From assembly GCA_964035795.1 (NCBI GenBank), contig OZ038324.1, positions 5,604,510-5,668,509 of the forward strand: a stretch of 64,000 nt of DNA, read 5' to 3'. How positions within the stretch are numbered: the first letter of the stretch is position 1; each line of letters opens with the position of its first letter. The translations under genes were made by a program, and so were the position numbers. Under the pieces are notes generated by a model. It was not told the DNA's origin and made no database searches. It worked only from the letters and a program-made list of their open reading frames with translations. Of this stretch, positions 53,195 to 64,000 are shown piece by piece. The DNA is from Pterobdella sp. o SKG-2022. Its lineage: Eukaryota > Annelida > Clitellata > Hirudinida > Piscicolidae.

Positions 53195-54495
53195 CTCACA
53201 ATTATTCTTTTGTAAAAACAAAAATTCTAAATATTTCTAATTTTTCATTTTTTTCCATAATTTGAGCTGATTTTTTCTATTTTCATAAAATATTTTTTTC
53301 AAAATTTTTAGCCTTTTTTCCACTTTTTTTTCAATTTTTGTTTCATTATTATTTTGTATACATTTTTGTTACTTTATTTACAATCATTTATTTTTTTCTA
53401 AATTCTTATCTTTTTATTCAGAAAATTCCTTTCGATTAATCTTCTGAAAAAAATAATTGTTTTGTTCTAAAACATGAAAAAACAGATGAATTTTTAATCA
53501 GACTTGAAAAGATTTGAGCTTCAATTATAACAAAAACCCTGAAACGAATTTTTCAGCGTGAAAATCTTATAATTGAAAATTTACAAGCTGACCATAAAAT
53601 ACTTATCTATTTTTTATTTATATTCATTAGAATTTCTATTTAAAGAACTAAAAAAAATTCCAAAACTAAACCAACACGTAGTAAAAGTAAATTTTCATAT
53701 AATCCCCACAATAAAACAAAACGAAGACTCGTCTTTGTAATCCGGGATAAACTTATACCGCATAATTTAATAGTTCTTTTATCCCTCTTCAATTTTAACA
53801 TTCAATTAAACCCGAAATACCCCCCATAAGCCCGTATGAAGACCATACAAAATATGATTCACAAACAACTCATAAAACCATGATATAGCTTTGACGCAGC
53901 TTTTATACATCATGTCTGCGGCGAAAAATTATTCTCCAAAGCTATTTGTTTGATGTGGTGCTGTAAGTTTTATACTACATAAAAAAGCGATTTGTGGGAT
54001 TTGAATTAATTTTGTCATAATTTTTTTTGACTTTTTTGCTTTCAAGTTCCAAGCGAAAGAGTTTTAACACATTTAATGTCATAACTCCTTGGTACAATGT
54101 CATTGTTGCAAGCTACATTTTCTGTAATTGATAATGCTATTAACTGAAAAGTTCAACAAAGTCTTTTTTTGATTTTTTAATTTTAGGTTTCCAAGTCGTT
54201 TCTTTTAATAGTTTTCATTCAATTTTATTTTATTTTTTTATAGATCATAACTATCTGCTCTTGTATATGCATTATATAGCAAAAGAAAACGTCAAAAAAA
54301 TTCACTTCACCGCGACTTCTCTTCGATAATTCCTTCAAAAGCTTCTGAATGAAGTGATAAAAAGTGTTTGATATGGTTTCTTATAAAATATGTTCACAAA
54401 TATTGGTTTTTAAGAGATTTCCAGTTTTATTCATCTATGTTAGTGTAAAATACAATGTAATTTTGCAGAAAATATTTTTATTGAGAGAGATTTAA
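53195..54495. other. AT-rich DNA between two LINEs
   Basis: No gene or element motif is visible. The boundary with the upstream LINE is abrupt, marked by a sharp rise in AT content near 53140. Confidence 0.6.
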
Positions 54496-54499
54496 AAAA

Positions 54500-57236
54500 A
54501 AAAAATTTTTCGAACTGGATGGGTACATCATGTTTAGGAAGGACAGAGAAGTTCATGTAGGAAGAGGACATGGGGGTGGGGTACTACTGTATATAAAGGA
54601 CAACCTGATGGCCTTTGAAAGAACGGACCTGAAAGATGACAGATTTAAGGAAAGTGTTTGGTGTGAAATCAAAAACAAAAACGAGAAAATGGTAATAGGT
54701 TTGTGCTATCGTCCTCCTGACTCGAGTAAAGAAAACGATATTGGACTTCATGAACTAATCAACAGTTACCATAGGAGCATGCATCATAATGGGAGATTTC
54801 AACTTTCATATAGATTGGAACAAGAAGCAGGGCAAAAAACTATCGGAAGACCTATTTTGGAATGCATGGATGAAAACTTTCTCACTCAGCATGTGGTTGA
54901 GCCAACAAGGGAGGAAAATATACTTGACCTAGTAGTCTCTACCGAAGAAAACATGATTGAAGATGTGCAGGTAGGAGAGAGATTTGGCCCTAGTGATCAC
55001 CAGATTATAAGATTTACCTTTGCTTCAGAACACAAAATTGATGAGATAAAACACAAAAAGCGATTCAACTACTATAGAGCAGATTTTGATAAAGTCAGAA
55101 ACAAAATCAAAGAAAAGAACTTGAAACAGAGATTGGCAGGTCTTGGAGTACAGGATAAATGGAAGAAGTTTGCGTCATGTATGAAAGAAGTTGTGGAAGA
55201 AACAGTACCAACATATAAAAGAAACACCAAAAATGTCCTCGGGTAAATAAAGATGTTATAAAAACCAGAAGAGCCAAGTATAAAGCGCGGAAGAAAATGC
55301 AAACAAAGCTTAAAAGTGATCCAAATATATTTGGAACAAACGCTGGAAGACATACAGAAGAAACGAGAATTAAATATGTTGAAAAAAGAAACCTGGCAAA
55401 CAAATCAAAAAGGAAGGCAATTAAAGATTATGAGACAAAGCTATTAAAAGAGACAGCAAAAGCTTTTACAACTACATGAAGAGCAAAAAAAAAAGAAATA
55501 CGAAGATTGGACCACTAAAAAACAACCAAGGCATTATGGTTACAGATAATAAAGAAACTGCAGAAATGTTAAACAAGTATTTTGGATCAGTATTGACGCA
55601 AGAAGACACGAAAAACATCCCAGAACCGATGTTATTTTTTGCAGGAAACCAGGAGCAGATGATAAATACGGTAGATATTACAGAAGAGATAGTTGTGAAG
55701 ATGCTAAAATCTCTCAAAGAAGACAAAACTCCAGGAGTAGATGAAATACATCCTAAATGTTTGAAGGAAGTGCGGAACGAAATAGGAGCGATTATAGCTG
55801 AATTATTTATAGAATCCATCAAAACAGGTGAGATACCAAAAGACTGGAGAGATGCCATCGTTACGCCATTATTCAAAAAAGGCAGCAGGAGCGACACTAG
55901 CAACTACAGGCCAGTCAGCTTAACATGCAATGTATGTAAAGTGCTAGAAAAAATAATAAAGATGAATATGGTTGAACACCTCATGGAAAATGAAATAATT
56001 AAAAGTAGTCAGCATGGATTCATGAAAGGACGATTTTGTCTGTCTAACCTATTGGACTTCTTCGAAGAAGTGTACGAAAATGTAGACAGTGAAAACTCTG
56101 TTGATATAATCTATTTGGATTTCGCTAAAGCATTCGACAAAGTGCCACATGAACGACTTGTCAAGAAGTTACGATCGTGCGGGATATCTGGTAACCTGCT
56201 CCGATGGATCACTAACTGGCTAAAGAACAGGAAACAACAAGTGCGTATCAAAGACAAGAATTGATCCTGGATTAATGTTACAAGTGGAGTTCCTCAAGGT
56301 TCGGTGCTGGGACCTCTGCTATTCGTTATATATATCAACGATATTGACTTTGGGATAAAATCAAAAATATCAAAGTTTGCTGACGACACGAAACTGTGTG
56401 CGAAGGTCAACAATGAAATAGATGCGGAAGTACTAAGACTTGATTTGGAACGGATATATAAGTGGTCTGAGAATTGGCAAATGTTTTTCAATATAGATAA
56501 ATGCAAAGTAATGCACATGGGAAAAAAGAACAGGATCTTTCAGTATCATTTGGGCAATCAAGAGCCACGATCGACAGAAGAAGAAAAAGATCTCGGAGTC
56601 ATGATACACAAAAACATCGAGGCAATGTACTGTCGCAGCGGCCAAAGCAAATCAAATACTTGGATTTATCAGAAGAGCGGACGTCAGCAGAGAGAAATCA
56701 ATAATCATAAATTTGTATAAGACTCTAGTTCGACCCCATCTGGAATATTGTGTTCAGGCGTGTGTTCAGATTTGCAAAAAGACAAGAACATTCTGGAAAA
56801 GATACAGCGGAGAGCGACAAAGATGATCAAAGGACTCGAGAAACTTCAATATGAAGAAAGATTAAGAGAATGTGGACTGACAACTCTAGAAAAACGAAGA
56901 TGCAGAGGAGATTTAATACAAACCTATAAATTAATCACCAGAAAAGAGGATACACCATTTACCAGATTCTTCCAACTGGAAACCAGAAAAGGCCTACGAG
57001 GACACAAATACAAATTATTTAAGAAGACTGGAAGTCGAATCAAGCAGAGATTCTTCAGTAGCAGAGTGATAAACGCCTGGAATAAGCTTAGTGATGAGAT
57101 AGTTTCCGTGGAAACAACCAACAATTTTAAAATCAAGATAGGCGAGCTAGGATATTAGATATATTTAGCAGTGGTTCTCACACAGACTCTAGTCTACTGA
57201 GCCACTTTAAATTCAGTTATGTTATGTTATGTTATA
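54500..57236 (+). mobile_element. CR1/L2-like non-LTR retrotransposon, 5'-truncated, with GTTAT tail
   Basis: Endonuclease part 54530-55246 (GRGHGGGVLLYIKDN, ESVWCEI, LCYRPPDS, ILDLVVS, GPSDHQIIRF), but the first catalytic residues are missing. RT frames are 55476-56264, 56304-56720 and 56748-57158: TPGVDEIHPKCLKEV, NYRPVSLTCNVCKVLEKI, GFMKGRFCLSNLLDF, IIYLDFAKAFDKVPHE, GVPQGSVLGPLLF, KFADDTKLC, then RRATKMIKGLE and the C-terminal TTLEKRRCRGDLI region. A stop near 56262 and frameshifts near 55245, 55470 and 56720 break it, although most motifs including F-A-D-D are intact, so it is fairly young. It ends with four GTTAT units at 57216-57235, as expected for the CR1/L2 group, about 600 bp before the glutaredoxin gene. 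Confidence 0.9.
57216..57235 (+). repeat. (GTTAT)4, 3' terminal repeat of the CR1/L2-like element
   Basis: Four exact GTTAT units directly follow the LINE 3' UTR and mark its end. Confidence 0.85.
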
Positions 57237-57744
57237 CTGAAATGATAGTTAATATATAAGATTTGTAATTTGCAGCAAAATGGGAAGTTTCGACTAAATC
57301 GTTTGTGAGATATGGTCAGATAAGGGCCGAAATATGCCCATAGTTATATTAAATTTGAAATTGTGATACTCAAAAATTCTATTATATTCAAATATTTAAA
57401 AATTTGCATTTAGTAAAATTTAGAACTTATATTGTATGCTTCTTTAATATCTTTTGAAAAATATATATAAATTTCGAAATAAAAATTTTTCCCATTTTTT
57501 GTAAAAAAAATTGAATAATTAAACAAAAACAATTCACTACTTTGATGTTAGTTTCATATTTTTAATTCCATTTCCACTGGTGTGGTTGTTAGTCGTGCTG
57601 TTATCTCCAAGTAACGTTCTACCCTTTATCGATAATTGCCCATAACCCGTAAACAGGTGCGTTTTTTTTTTAATTTTTAGTTGGTTTTTACGCTCATTTT
57701 TATTTAAAAAATTTAAATAAAACCTTTTGTTTGTTTTCCATAAC

Positions 57745-57776
57745 TTACGTGTTATTTCTGCTTCATTCAGATTCAT
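57745..57776 (-). CDS. Candidate first coding exon, divergent from glutaredoxin
   Basis: An ATG at 57776 opens a short frame (MNLNEAEIT) that meets a strong GTAAGT donor about 32 bp later, 60 bp from the glutaredoxin start and in the opposite direction. Downstream, a frame ending near 57537 (GYGQLSIKG, TTNNHTSGNGIKN) looks protein-like, but I found no acceptor that joins the two cleanly. It may be an unspliced 79-residue frame or chance. Confidence 0.25.
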
Positions 57777-57836
57777 AAATCAATAAAACGATATAAAAAC
57801 TGCTTATTGTTTAAAATAAATACTAATTAAACAGAA

Positions 57837-58536
57837 ATGCAGTTTATTGAATCTCGAATTGCTAAAAGCACGGTCTTTATGTTTTCCTCAACCACATGTC
57901 CCTACTGCAGGAGAACTAAACAGGTTGGCACACTTAATTACAATTAAAGTTCTAGTTTTTTAATAATATTTTATTTTAAGTTAATTTAAAGAAATTTTTT
58001 TTGTTTTATTTTCTTTTTCTATGGATAACGTTTTAGATACGAATTTTTTAAAATAATTTTTGTACAATATTCTTTTCAAGTTGTTGAATGAACTTGGGGT
58101 AAAATATGACGTTGAAGAAATCGACAAACTTCCAAACATTGCAGAAATAAAAGCAGCATTAGCTACCATCACTGGCTCTACTAGTGTTAGTAAACTTGTT
58201 TTTTTATAAATTACTTAAGTATGAAAAAAAATTTTTTTACTTGAAGTTATACATATCGATGCTATACCACTAATTATAAAGCAGTTGTCAGCATAAATAT
58301 ATCAGCTTTATAATGTAGCCAATCAGAATAAAGTTTATAATCGTCATCTTCAAACTTTGCCATAAAACTAGAAGCATATATCTCCATGAGCAGCAACTCA
58401 AAACAACACAAACACAATGTAGGTTCCTAAAGTTTTTGTAGCAGGAAAGAGCATTGGGGGCTGTTCTGATACAGAAAAATTACATAAGGAAGGAAAACTA
58501 ATGAAAATACTCAAAGATGCTAATGCTCAGTTTTAA
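57837..58536 (+). CDS. Glutaredoxin (dithiol, CPYC type)
   Basis: Exons 57837-57923, 58081-58185 and 58423-58536 (TAA) are all phase 0 and encode 101 residues, a normal glutaredoxin length. The active site CPYC lies at about residues 22-25 (FSSTTCPYCRRTKQ). The cis-Pro loop is S-V-P-K-V-F-V, with Ser-Val where many members have Thr-Val, and the glutathione-binding GGCSDT lies near residue 80. Glutaredoxins reduce protein disulfides and glutathione mixed disulfides using glutathione. No targeting peptide is visible, so it is probably cytosolic. The acceptor of exon 2 (TTTTCAAG) is acceptable. Confidence 0.93.
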
Positions 58537-59319
58537 TTAGTGGTTGAACCACAAAGGAAATTGTAATGTATCTATTTATTGAATTAGTTGTAAGTATTGG
58601 TGTTTGAAAGCTGTAAGTTTAAGGTTAGACATTTTTTTTAAAGCTTGAGTATAAAATTAAGGCATGTGCTTAGGTGTAAGCTATGATATTACAAAAGTTG
58701 TTCTTAACCTATTTAGTTGTTTCTCAAATCATGAATCATTTAGCATTTGTTGTTGCACTCGATGTTGTATTACATGGGAATTTCAAATCAAATTTACTCA
58801 CATAAAATCATGTTATCTTATTCAGAATTTAAATTTTGTATCCTAATATTTATTCAGTTTTTTCTATCTACTAATCACGTTGAAAGCATTTTTGTTCAAT
58901 CATGTTTCTTGCCCTTTCTAAAAGACGCTCACTTTAATTAGTTTTCTATCAATAAATCCAACTAACGTGGTGTATTGACATTGATTTAAAAGTCTATCAC
59001 TTGTATAGAGTAACAAAATTGAGAATAGTTGACTTGTTTCTACATCAAATGCAAGCATACAATCGATAATTGAAATCTGGCAAAGTGAAACACAGGTGTT
59101 TAAGTTTATTACAAAGTTTTTTGATTCCTTACAAAATTGCCATCAGGTAGTCTAGTATTTCAACCCATTATTCATAGGCTAAAACTGATCATGTTTTACT
59201 GATCTTGACACGATATTAAAACTAAAAAAACGAATTCTCCAAAAAATTTAATGACAATTTTAACACTTTTATTCACAAAAAAATAATTATACAAATAAAA
59301 AGCAGTCAATAATTAAAAA

Positions 59320-62300
59320 TTAATGCTTTCTTTTTTTTGTCACTGGCTGGTTCTCAGTGTCCGTCACTTTTTTCTTTTTGCCTTCATCTTCCTGAAAACA
59401 TTGGTGAGGATTTAACTAGTAAAGAAGTTCCAAGTTTCGAAGCATTGCTTTAAGATTAGCCAATCAGCTATGCACCAATCTTTGTTAAAATTTATTATTT
59501 ATTTTTAGAATTAAAATTATGCACAATGAATATTTTTTTAAAAATCTAAAAAACCCCAAATGTGGATTTTCAAAGCTGATAAGTCAATCAAAATGTATGC
59601 AACGCAATTTTCATGTATCATAATGGTTAAATATTCATGGATTGTACAAAAAGCTTTGTTAGTTAATAAATGTTTGCTTTTTTGTTCATAAAACTTCTAA
59701 AAATTATTATTTCAGTAATTTTCACAATTTTTTTGAAATTCTACGATTGGTTCAAAAACTGTAAGCTTGCTATTCAATACTCTTGCCTGATCGCAAAGTG
59801 TCTGTATTTAAATAGAGGTGTGTATCTTCTATTTAATCTAATTAGATTATACTGCTGCGCATGTCCTAGTAACTGGGGTTAACAGCAGTCGGCCTAGATT
59901 ATTGATACTACAAGAGAGTGATGTATAAAAATGCCATTTTATTTGGGACAATTTTTTTAGACTACCAGCCTGAGCTAACGTCCAACTTGCAATTATCAAA
60001 TTCAAGATCCGCCGTTACCACACTTAGGAAGTTTGCCTTGCCGTTATCAACAAAAAGAAAAATCATCCGCCAAGGCAAATGACAACGATACCCGAATATC
60101 ATTTTGTCAATACCTGCTACCTGAGTCTACGGTTATCCAGGTTATTACAGAAAAGCAGTCTCAATTTAGAGACGCTGTCTTCGGTGCAGTTCAACGTCAT
60201 GCTCAGGACCATCGTGTATTAGAAGGAAATTATAATAGGTCATAAACTACAATTATGTATGAGTCATTAAAAATTAATTTCCACATTAAATCACAAAGAA
60301 CAATAAAAAAACACATTATAATTCTTTGAGTCAAATGAAAACACTTTTAGAAGTTTCATTATAAAAGAATACTATGAAAAATAAAGATTAACTGGTTAAT
60401 TATAATGATAAATATAATCAACATTAATTATAACGATATCCAGCAAAAATAGAATACACTAGTAATAATGACCTTATCACTAGCTTCGACTCTCCTCAGG
60501 GCCCTAAGCAGTTTGGTCTCGGAGTTGACCATCACTTGAGTGCTTACAAATTGCTGTGTGAGTCATGATGGTTATTTGTTCATTGATTTAAATATATCGT
60601 AATTGAGTTGGCTTTGAAATGGCTCAAATATTGGTTGGTGTTGCTCCACATATGGGCGGCCGATGAAGTTATATAGTGTAAGCATTCATCGATATTATAT
60701 TATATTACGTTTCAAAATAAACTTGTCTTAAACTAACGCCGTAATTTACATTAAATTTTTAATTTCAAATAATTGTAATCACTCTTATTATTATCCTTAT
60801 AAATGTTATTATTATCCTTATTAATGACATGATCATCACCAAACCAACTTCAATATCGTTCATTGAGTCCCGGTACATGGTCTTCGCCATGGTATGTACG
60901 TCATGCGATGACGTGTTGTACATGAGAGCGTTTGTAAACATTAGCATGACGTCACGTTGAAATTCCCTGGTCGTTCTAATCACCCCGGTATCTAGATTCT
61001 TCCTTATTGTACTCAAATCCATCGGCCTAGTTTGATTGTAAATAGTAACGTTTAGGATTATAAATAGTAACGTTTATATTTTTTCCGATCTATCTAACAA
61101 CAATTTTATATTACTCAGTTGAGATAGCAAGACATAAAAAAAAATGAAAATATTTATATATCTAATAAAAATAACAATAAAATTGAATAATAGAAATAAT
61201 AGTAAAAGCCAGACTTGAAGACAACAGTCTGGTAGCCAGGAGCGATATCTTCAGTGACGGGGTGCATAAAGGTGTTTGCGAACCTGCCAATGTGCCATAA
61301 ATGCTAATACTATTTTATGCTTATTTGAATTTTTATATAAGGGTGTTAGGTTAAAGCGGAAGAAAGAGTGAGTACAATTATAATCAGTATTTTGATCTTT
61401 TTGGCTAACTTACAGGTTATTATATAAAGCCCTTAAGGCAGAATGCGCCTTAATTGCTATATTAATACCAATAAGCTAAACTAATAATAATATAATTTAA
61501 CAGCTTTATAAAATCATTCTAGACCAATTATAACTAATTAAACTTAAAACACTCAATTATAGTTAAGAACATGATGGCACGCTTTAGTTTCCAAACAAAT
61601 CAGTAATTACACAACGAAACAAACTTGTGGTTGGCAATACTCCTCCACACCAGCATAATCGACTTCTTCCACGCCTTGTAAGCCCTGTCGTCCTCCGTGT
61701 CGTTACTGCGCCAGTTATATCAACGTTATGCATCAAGTATAATTTTTTTGTTATGTTTCAGTTATTATTTGCCAGTTCTATTCGTGTTATTATACGTTGG
61801 TTAAATTTCTGCAATCATGTTTGAGTTATTTTTTTGTTATTTCAAGTAATCGATCCTTTAGAGGAGAACTTTTGAAGTTTTCAATTTTTTTAAAACACCT
61901 ACGATACATACATTTTATATACATTATCAGACTAGTATCATCATTAATATCATCACACAGCGTCTAAGCTCATGCGATGAGAGGAAATACGTTGAACGAG
62001 TAATAATAATATACATTTAAACATATCCATATAAGACTGTTATTGTTCGTTCATTCGTTTTCTTAAAAATTTATATAAGACTATTAACACTAACGTGCAA
62101 ACGGAAGCAGGACTGGTAGGCAGCGATTCTGATAGGTCGATGGATGACCTACTTGGTCTTGACCCACTTTCGACGAGCCTCCTATCGTCATCAGATGTGT
62201 CGACTTTTTGCTGAAAATTGGTTGATGATTCATCATTTACCTCCTCTTTAGTGTTCTGTGTGGTGGTGATGATGATGATTTTATCAATAAAAATACTGAA

Positions 62301-63934
62301 AATTGAAATAATTAATAGAATGCATGAGAATAAAATGAGAAGAAAAACTAAAAGATAAGGTTATGGTGACTAAGATGATGGAAGCAATGAAATAGAGAGA
62401 AAAAGGGCGAAGAGAATGGATGATACTTGTTAAAAATTGAATAAATGATAATGACTTTTTTGAAATAACTTCTCCTTTTCTTTTCTTTTTTCTTTCCTGA
62501 TTGGTTGATCGCTTATTGGTGGAGATTGTTTCATTAATTACTATTTTTATTAAAGTCAGTCATCAATTGAATTAACTAGAAATATAAAATAATATTTAAA
62601 TTACCTTTAGTTTTTAGATTTTTTGGGACCTCATCATTATCTTCTTCCTCTTCCGCTTTATTTTTTTCTATTTTTATATCGGTTGCAGGGTTAATAATAG
62701 AGTCCCCGTTCGGCTTACATGACGTATTATCAACCGTGGTGGAAGTTGTAGACGCAACGGATCCCGATATACTTTCATTCTTAACCGCTATATCAACTTC
62801 TTCAGCTTTTGTTTCTATGTTCTCGTCATCTATTTCTTGTTCGTCTTTTTGGTGAGTTTCCTCCAATTTATTATCGTCATTTTGGTCTTTATTTTGCCCT
62901 TCTTTAATCGTAACAGTGAAGATATTTTCTTGATCATCTATCTTACTTATTTCTTTTTCCTCCTCCTCCTCTTCTTTAACGTCATCTGCTTTCGCATCCC
63001 CACCATTCTGCTTATCTTCTTCATCTTTAACAGGATCTGCCACTAAGTCTCTCTCTTCCTCGCCACCTTCGTTTGGAATCTCTACATTTTTTACAATCTC
63101 ATCGTCATTGTCAACGGGAACTTTTCCATCGTTTTCTTCCTCCTCTTCTTTTTCCATCACAGACTGACCTTCGACGATTTCCTCAGTAGATATGATGATG
63201 TCATCACCCTCGGGCTGCACCGTTTCAACCTTCTCCTTGCTGTCATCCATCCCTCCATCACACACCTCCTTCTTTTTCTCTTTAATTTCTTCATTACACA
63301 CCACTTCCTCTTTTTCTTCAGTTTCTACTTTTTTATCTTCAACTTCTTTATCCTCGCTATCACACACATCATTATCATCTTCCATTTTTGCTTCGTCAAC
63401 TTTCTCAACCTCGTCGCCCTCTTTATTATCGCATTCATTTTTAACCACGTCTTGAGAAGATCGAATTACTGGCCCCAATTTATTTTTGAGATTTTCGAAT
63501 ATATTGTTAGTATTCATTGAGCTGATCAACCCACCACTGGTGGCCACCTTACTGACACTACCAATGATGGGTTTGGCGGGCGAGGTGGCTGCGGCAGTTT
63601 TTATTGGAGTGAGGATGCTTGAGGGTGCATTCTGATTCGTCTGTTCATCTGTTTCCGGTGATTGGGGCTTTGTACAGGGTTCTGATGGAGGAAAAATGAA
63701 TTAGTCAACTGAAAATATAACCAATTGTATCTCACTTGTTTTTGTCTTGTTTCTGTTTCTGAAGTGTTTTTTAAAGAGTCGTTATTCATTATTATTATTA
63801 TTTTATTAGTATTTTTACTTTTTATGATTATTGTTGTTATTATGAGAACTGACTGGTTGAGCTGTTGGAAAATCTCCTTCAGCTGCTCATCTGCTTGCCC
63901 AGATTTGATTAGCTGGAGCTGCTTCTGTAGACCC
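59320..63934 (-). CDS. BRD8: Bromodomain-containing protein BRD8 (NuA4/TIP60 subunit), 5' end outside window
   Basis: Exons, 5' to 3': 63934 to about 63819, 63681-62605, 62245 (or 62255) to 62095, 61705-61625, 61283 to about 61212, 61026-60849, 60553-60473, 59391-59320 (TAA). The first visible exon is a coiled coil (RHRGLQKQLQLIKSG). The 1.1-kb exon is extremely acidic (Glu/Asp/Lys). The bromodomain follows: AYKAWKKSIMLVWRSIANHK, FMHPVTEDIAPGYQ, PMDLSTIRKNL, FQRDVMLMFTNALMYN (acetyl-lysine-binding Asn) and HDVHTMAKTMYRD. QFVSTQVMV and a basic tail (KKRKH) end it. BRD8 reads acetylated histones in the TIP60/NuA4 acetyltransferase complex. Only one bromodomain is seen. The donor after 61212 is not a clear GT, and the 63819 and 62245 borders are tentative. 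A TTTATT at 59268-59273 gives a poly(A) signal. Confidence 0.88.
59960..60245. other. Less AT-rich patch, open on both strands, within the last BRD8 intron
   Basis: The plus strand is open for 70 codons ending at 60245 (for example SFCQYLLPESTVIQVITEKQ and AVFGAVQRHAQDHRVLEG). The minus strand is open for about 33 codons in one frame. Composition is less AT-rich than the flanks. It may be an old transposon fragment or an exon of something nested; no family is recognised. Confidence 0.3.
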
Positions 63935-64000
63935 CTGTGACGCAATAACAATACAAATAAAAACATTAATTAAATAATAACAATAATTTCAAATTGGAAA

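Noticed and set aside
60033..60560. Plus-strand carnitine/choline acyltransferase gene (FRDAVFGAVQRHAQDH, GVDHHLSAY)
   Set aside because: The second block is explained better by a BRD8 exon on the minus strand in correct phase, and no other acyltransferase exon exists.
63192..63455. Ser/Phe-rich plus-strand frame
   Set aside because: Antisense shadow of the acidic BRD8 exon.

Overview
This is a nuclear window from an animal, very probably an invertebrate. The DNA is strongly AT-rich and gene-sparse. Genes are split into short exons with GT..AG introns, and microsatellites and decayed non-LTR retrotransposons are common. Universal stress protein (USP) genes, a Tbx20-like T-box gene, an RBFOX gene with an intact intron pattern, and BRD8 and copine genes together fit a metazoan that kept USP genes, such as a cnidarian or lophotrochozoan. 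I lean to a cnidarian but cannot prove it from sequence alone.

Layout. 1-4381: the 3' end of a USP gene (+), an isolated 3' coding exon (+, 2249-2369), and a complete second USP gene (-) that seems to have two alternative 3' ends. 4686-12726: a complete 15-exon copine gene (+), divergent from the USP gene across about 300 bp. Its fifth intron carries a reverse-oriented LINE and a tRNA-derived short repeat. Its last exon adds an unusual Gln/Pro-rich tail of about 200 residues. 13129-13912: a compact four-exon CINP gene (+). 14311-16927: a complete five-exon Tbx20-like gene (-), convergent with CINP. 16928-39190: about 22 kb of AT-rich DNA with simple repeats, an RT relic and a tRNA-derived repeat. 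39191-40259: the first two coding exons of an RBFOX gene (+), including the 54-nt exon inside the RRM. 40260-50650: mostly repeats, including a roughly 540-bp (ACT)n tract, a 148-bp near-perfect hairpin, a long (AAT)n tract, and three phase-compatible exons of an unknown gene. 50660-57236: two LINEs in tandem. One has a 5' half with a 2A-like motif and zinc fingers but lacks the RT core; the other is a CR1/L2-like element with a GTTAT-repeat tail. 57837-58536: a complete three-exon glutaredoxin gene (+). 59320 to beyond 63934: the BRD8 gene (-), including the bromodomain; its 5' end lies outside the window.

How the genes relate. They are housekeeping or regulatory genes with no evident pathway link: stress response (USP), Ca2+-dependent membrane binding (copine), checkpoint/CDK2 (CINP), developmental transcription (Tbx20), splicing (RBFOX), thiol redox (glutaredoxin) and NuA4/TIP60 chromatin acetylation (BRD8). 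The clearest organisational feature is divergent pairing: USP/copine, and possibly a small exon/glutaredoxin.

I found no CRISPR array, prokaryotic operon or viral genome. The most interesting material is the set of short repeat families (the tRNA-derived repeat, hairpins sharing one core, a recurrent TATAGCGC motif), the copine tail, the alternative USP ends, and the 2A-bearing LINE. Exon boundaries were worked out by hand from reading frame, splice signals and family knowledge, and need transcript support.
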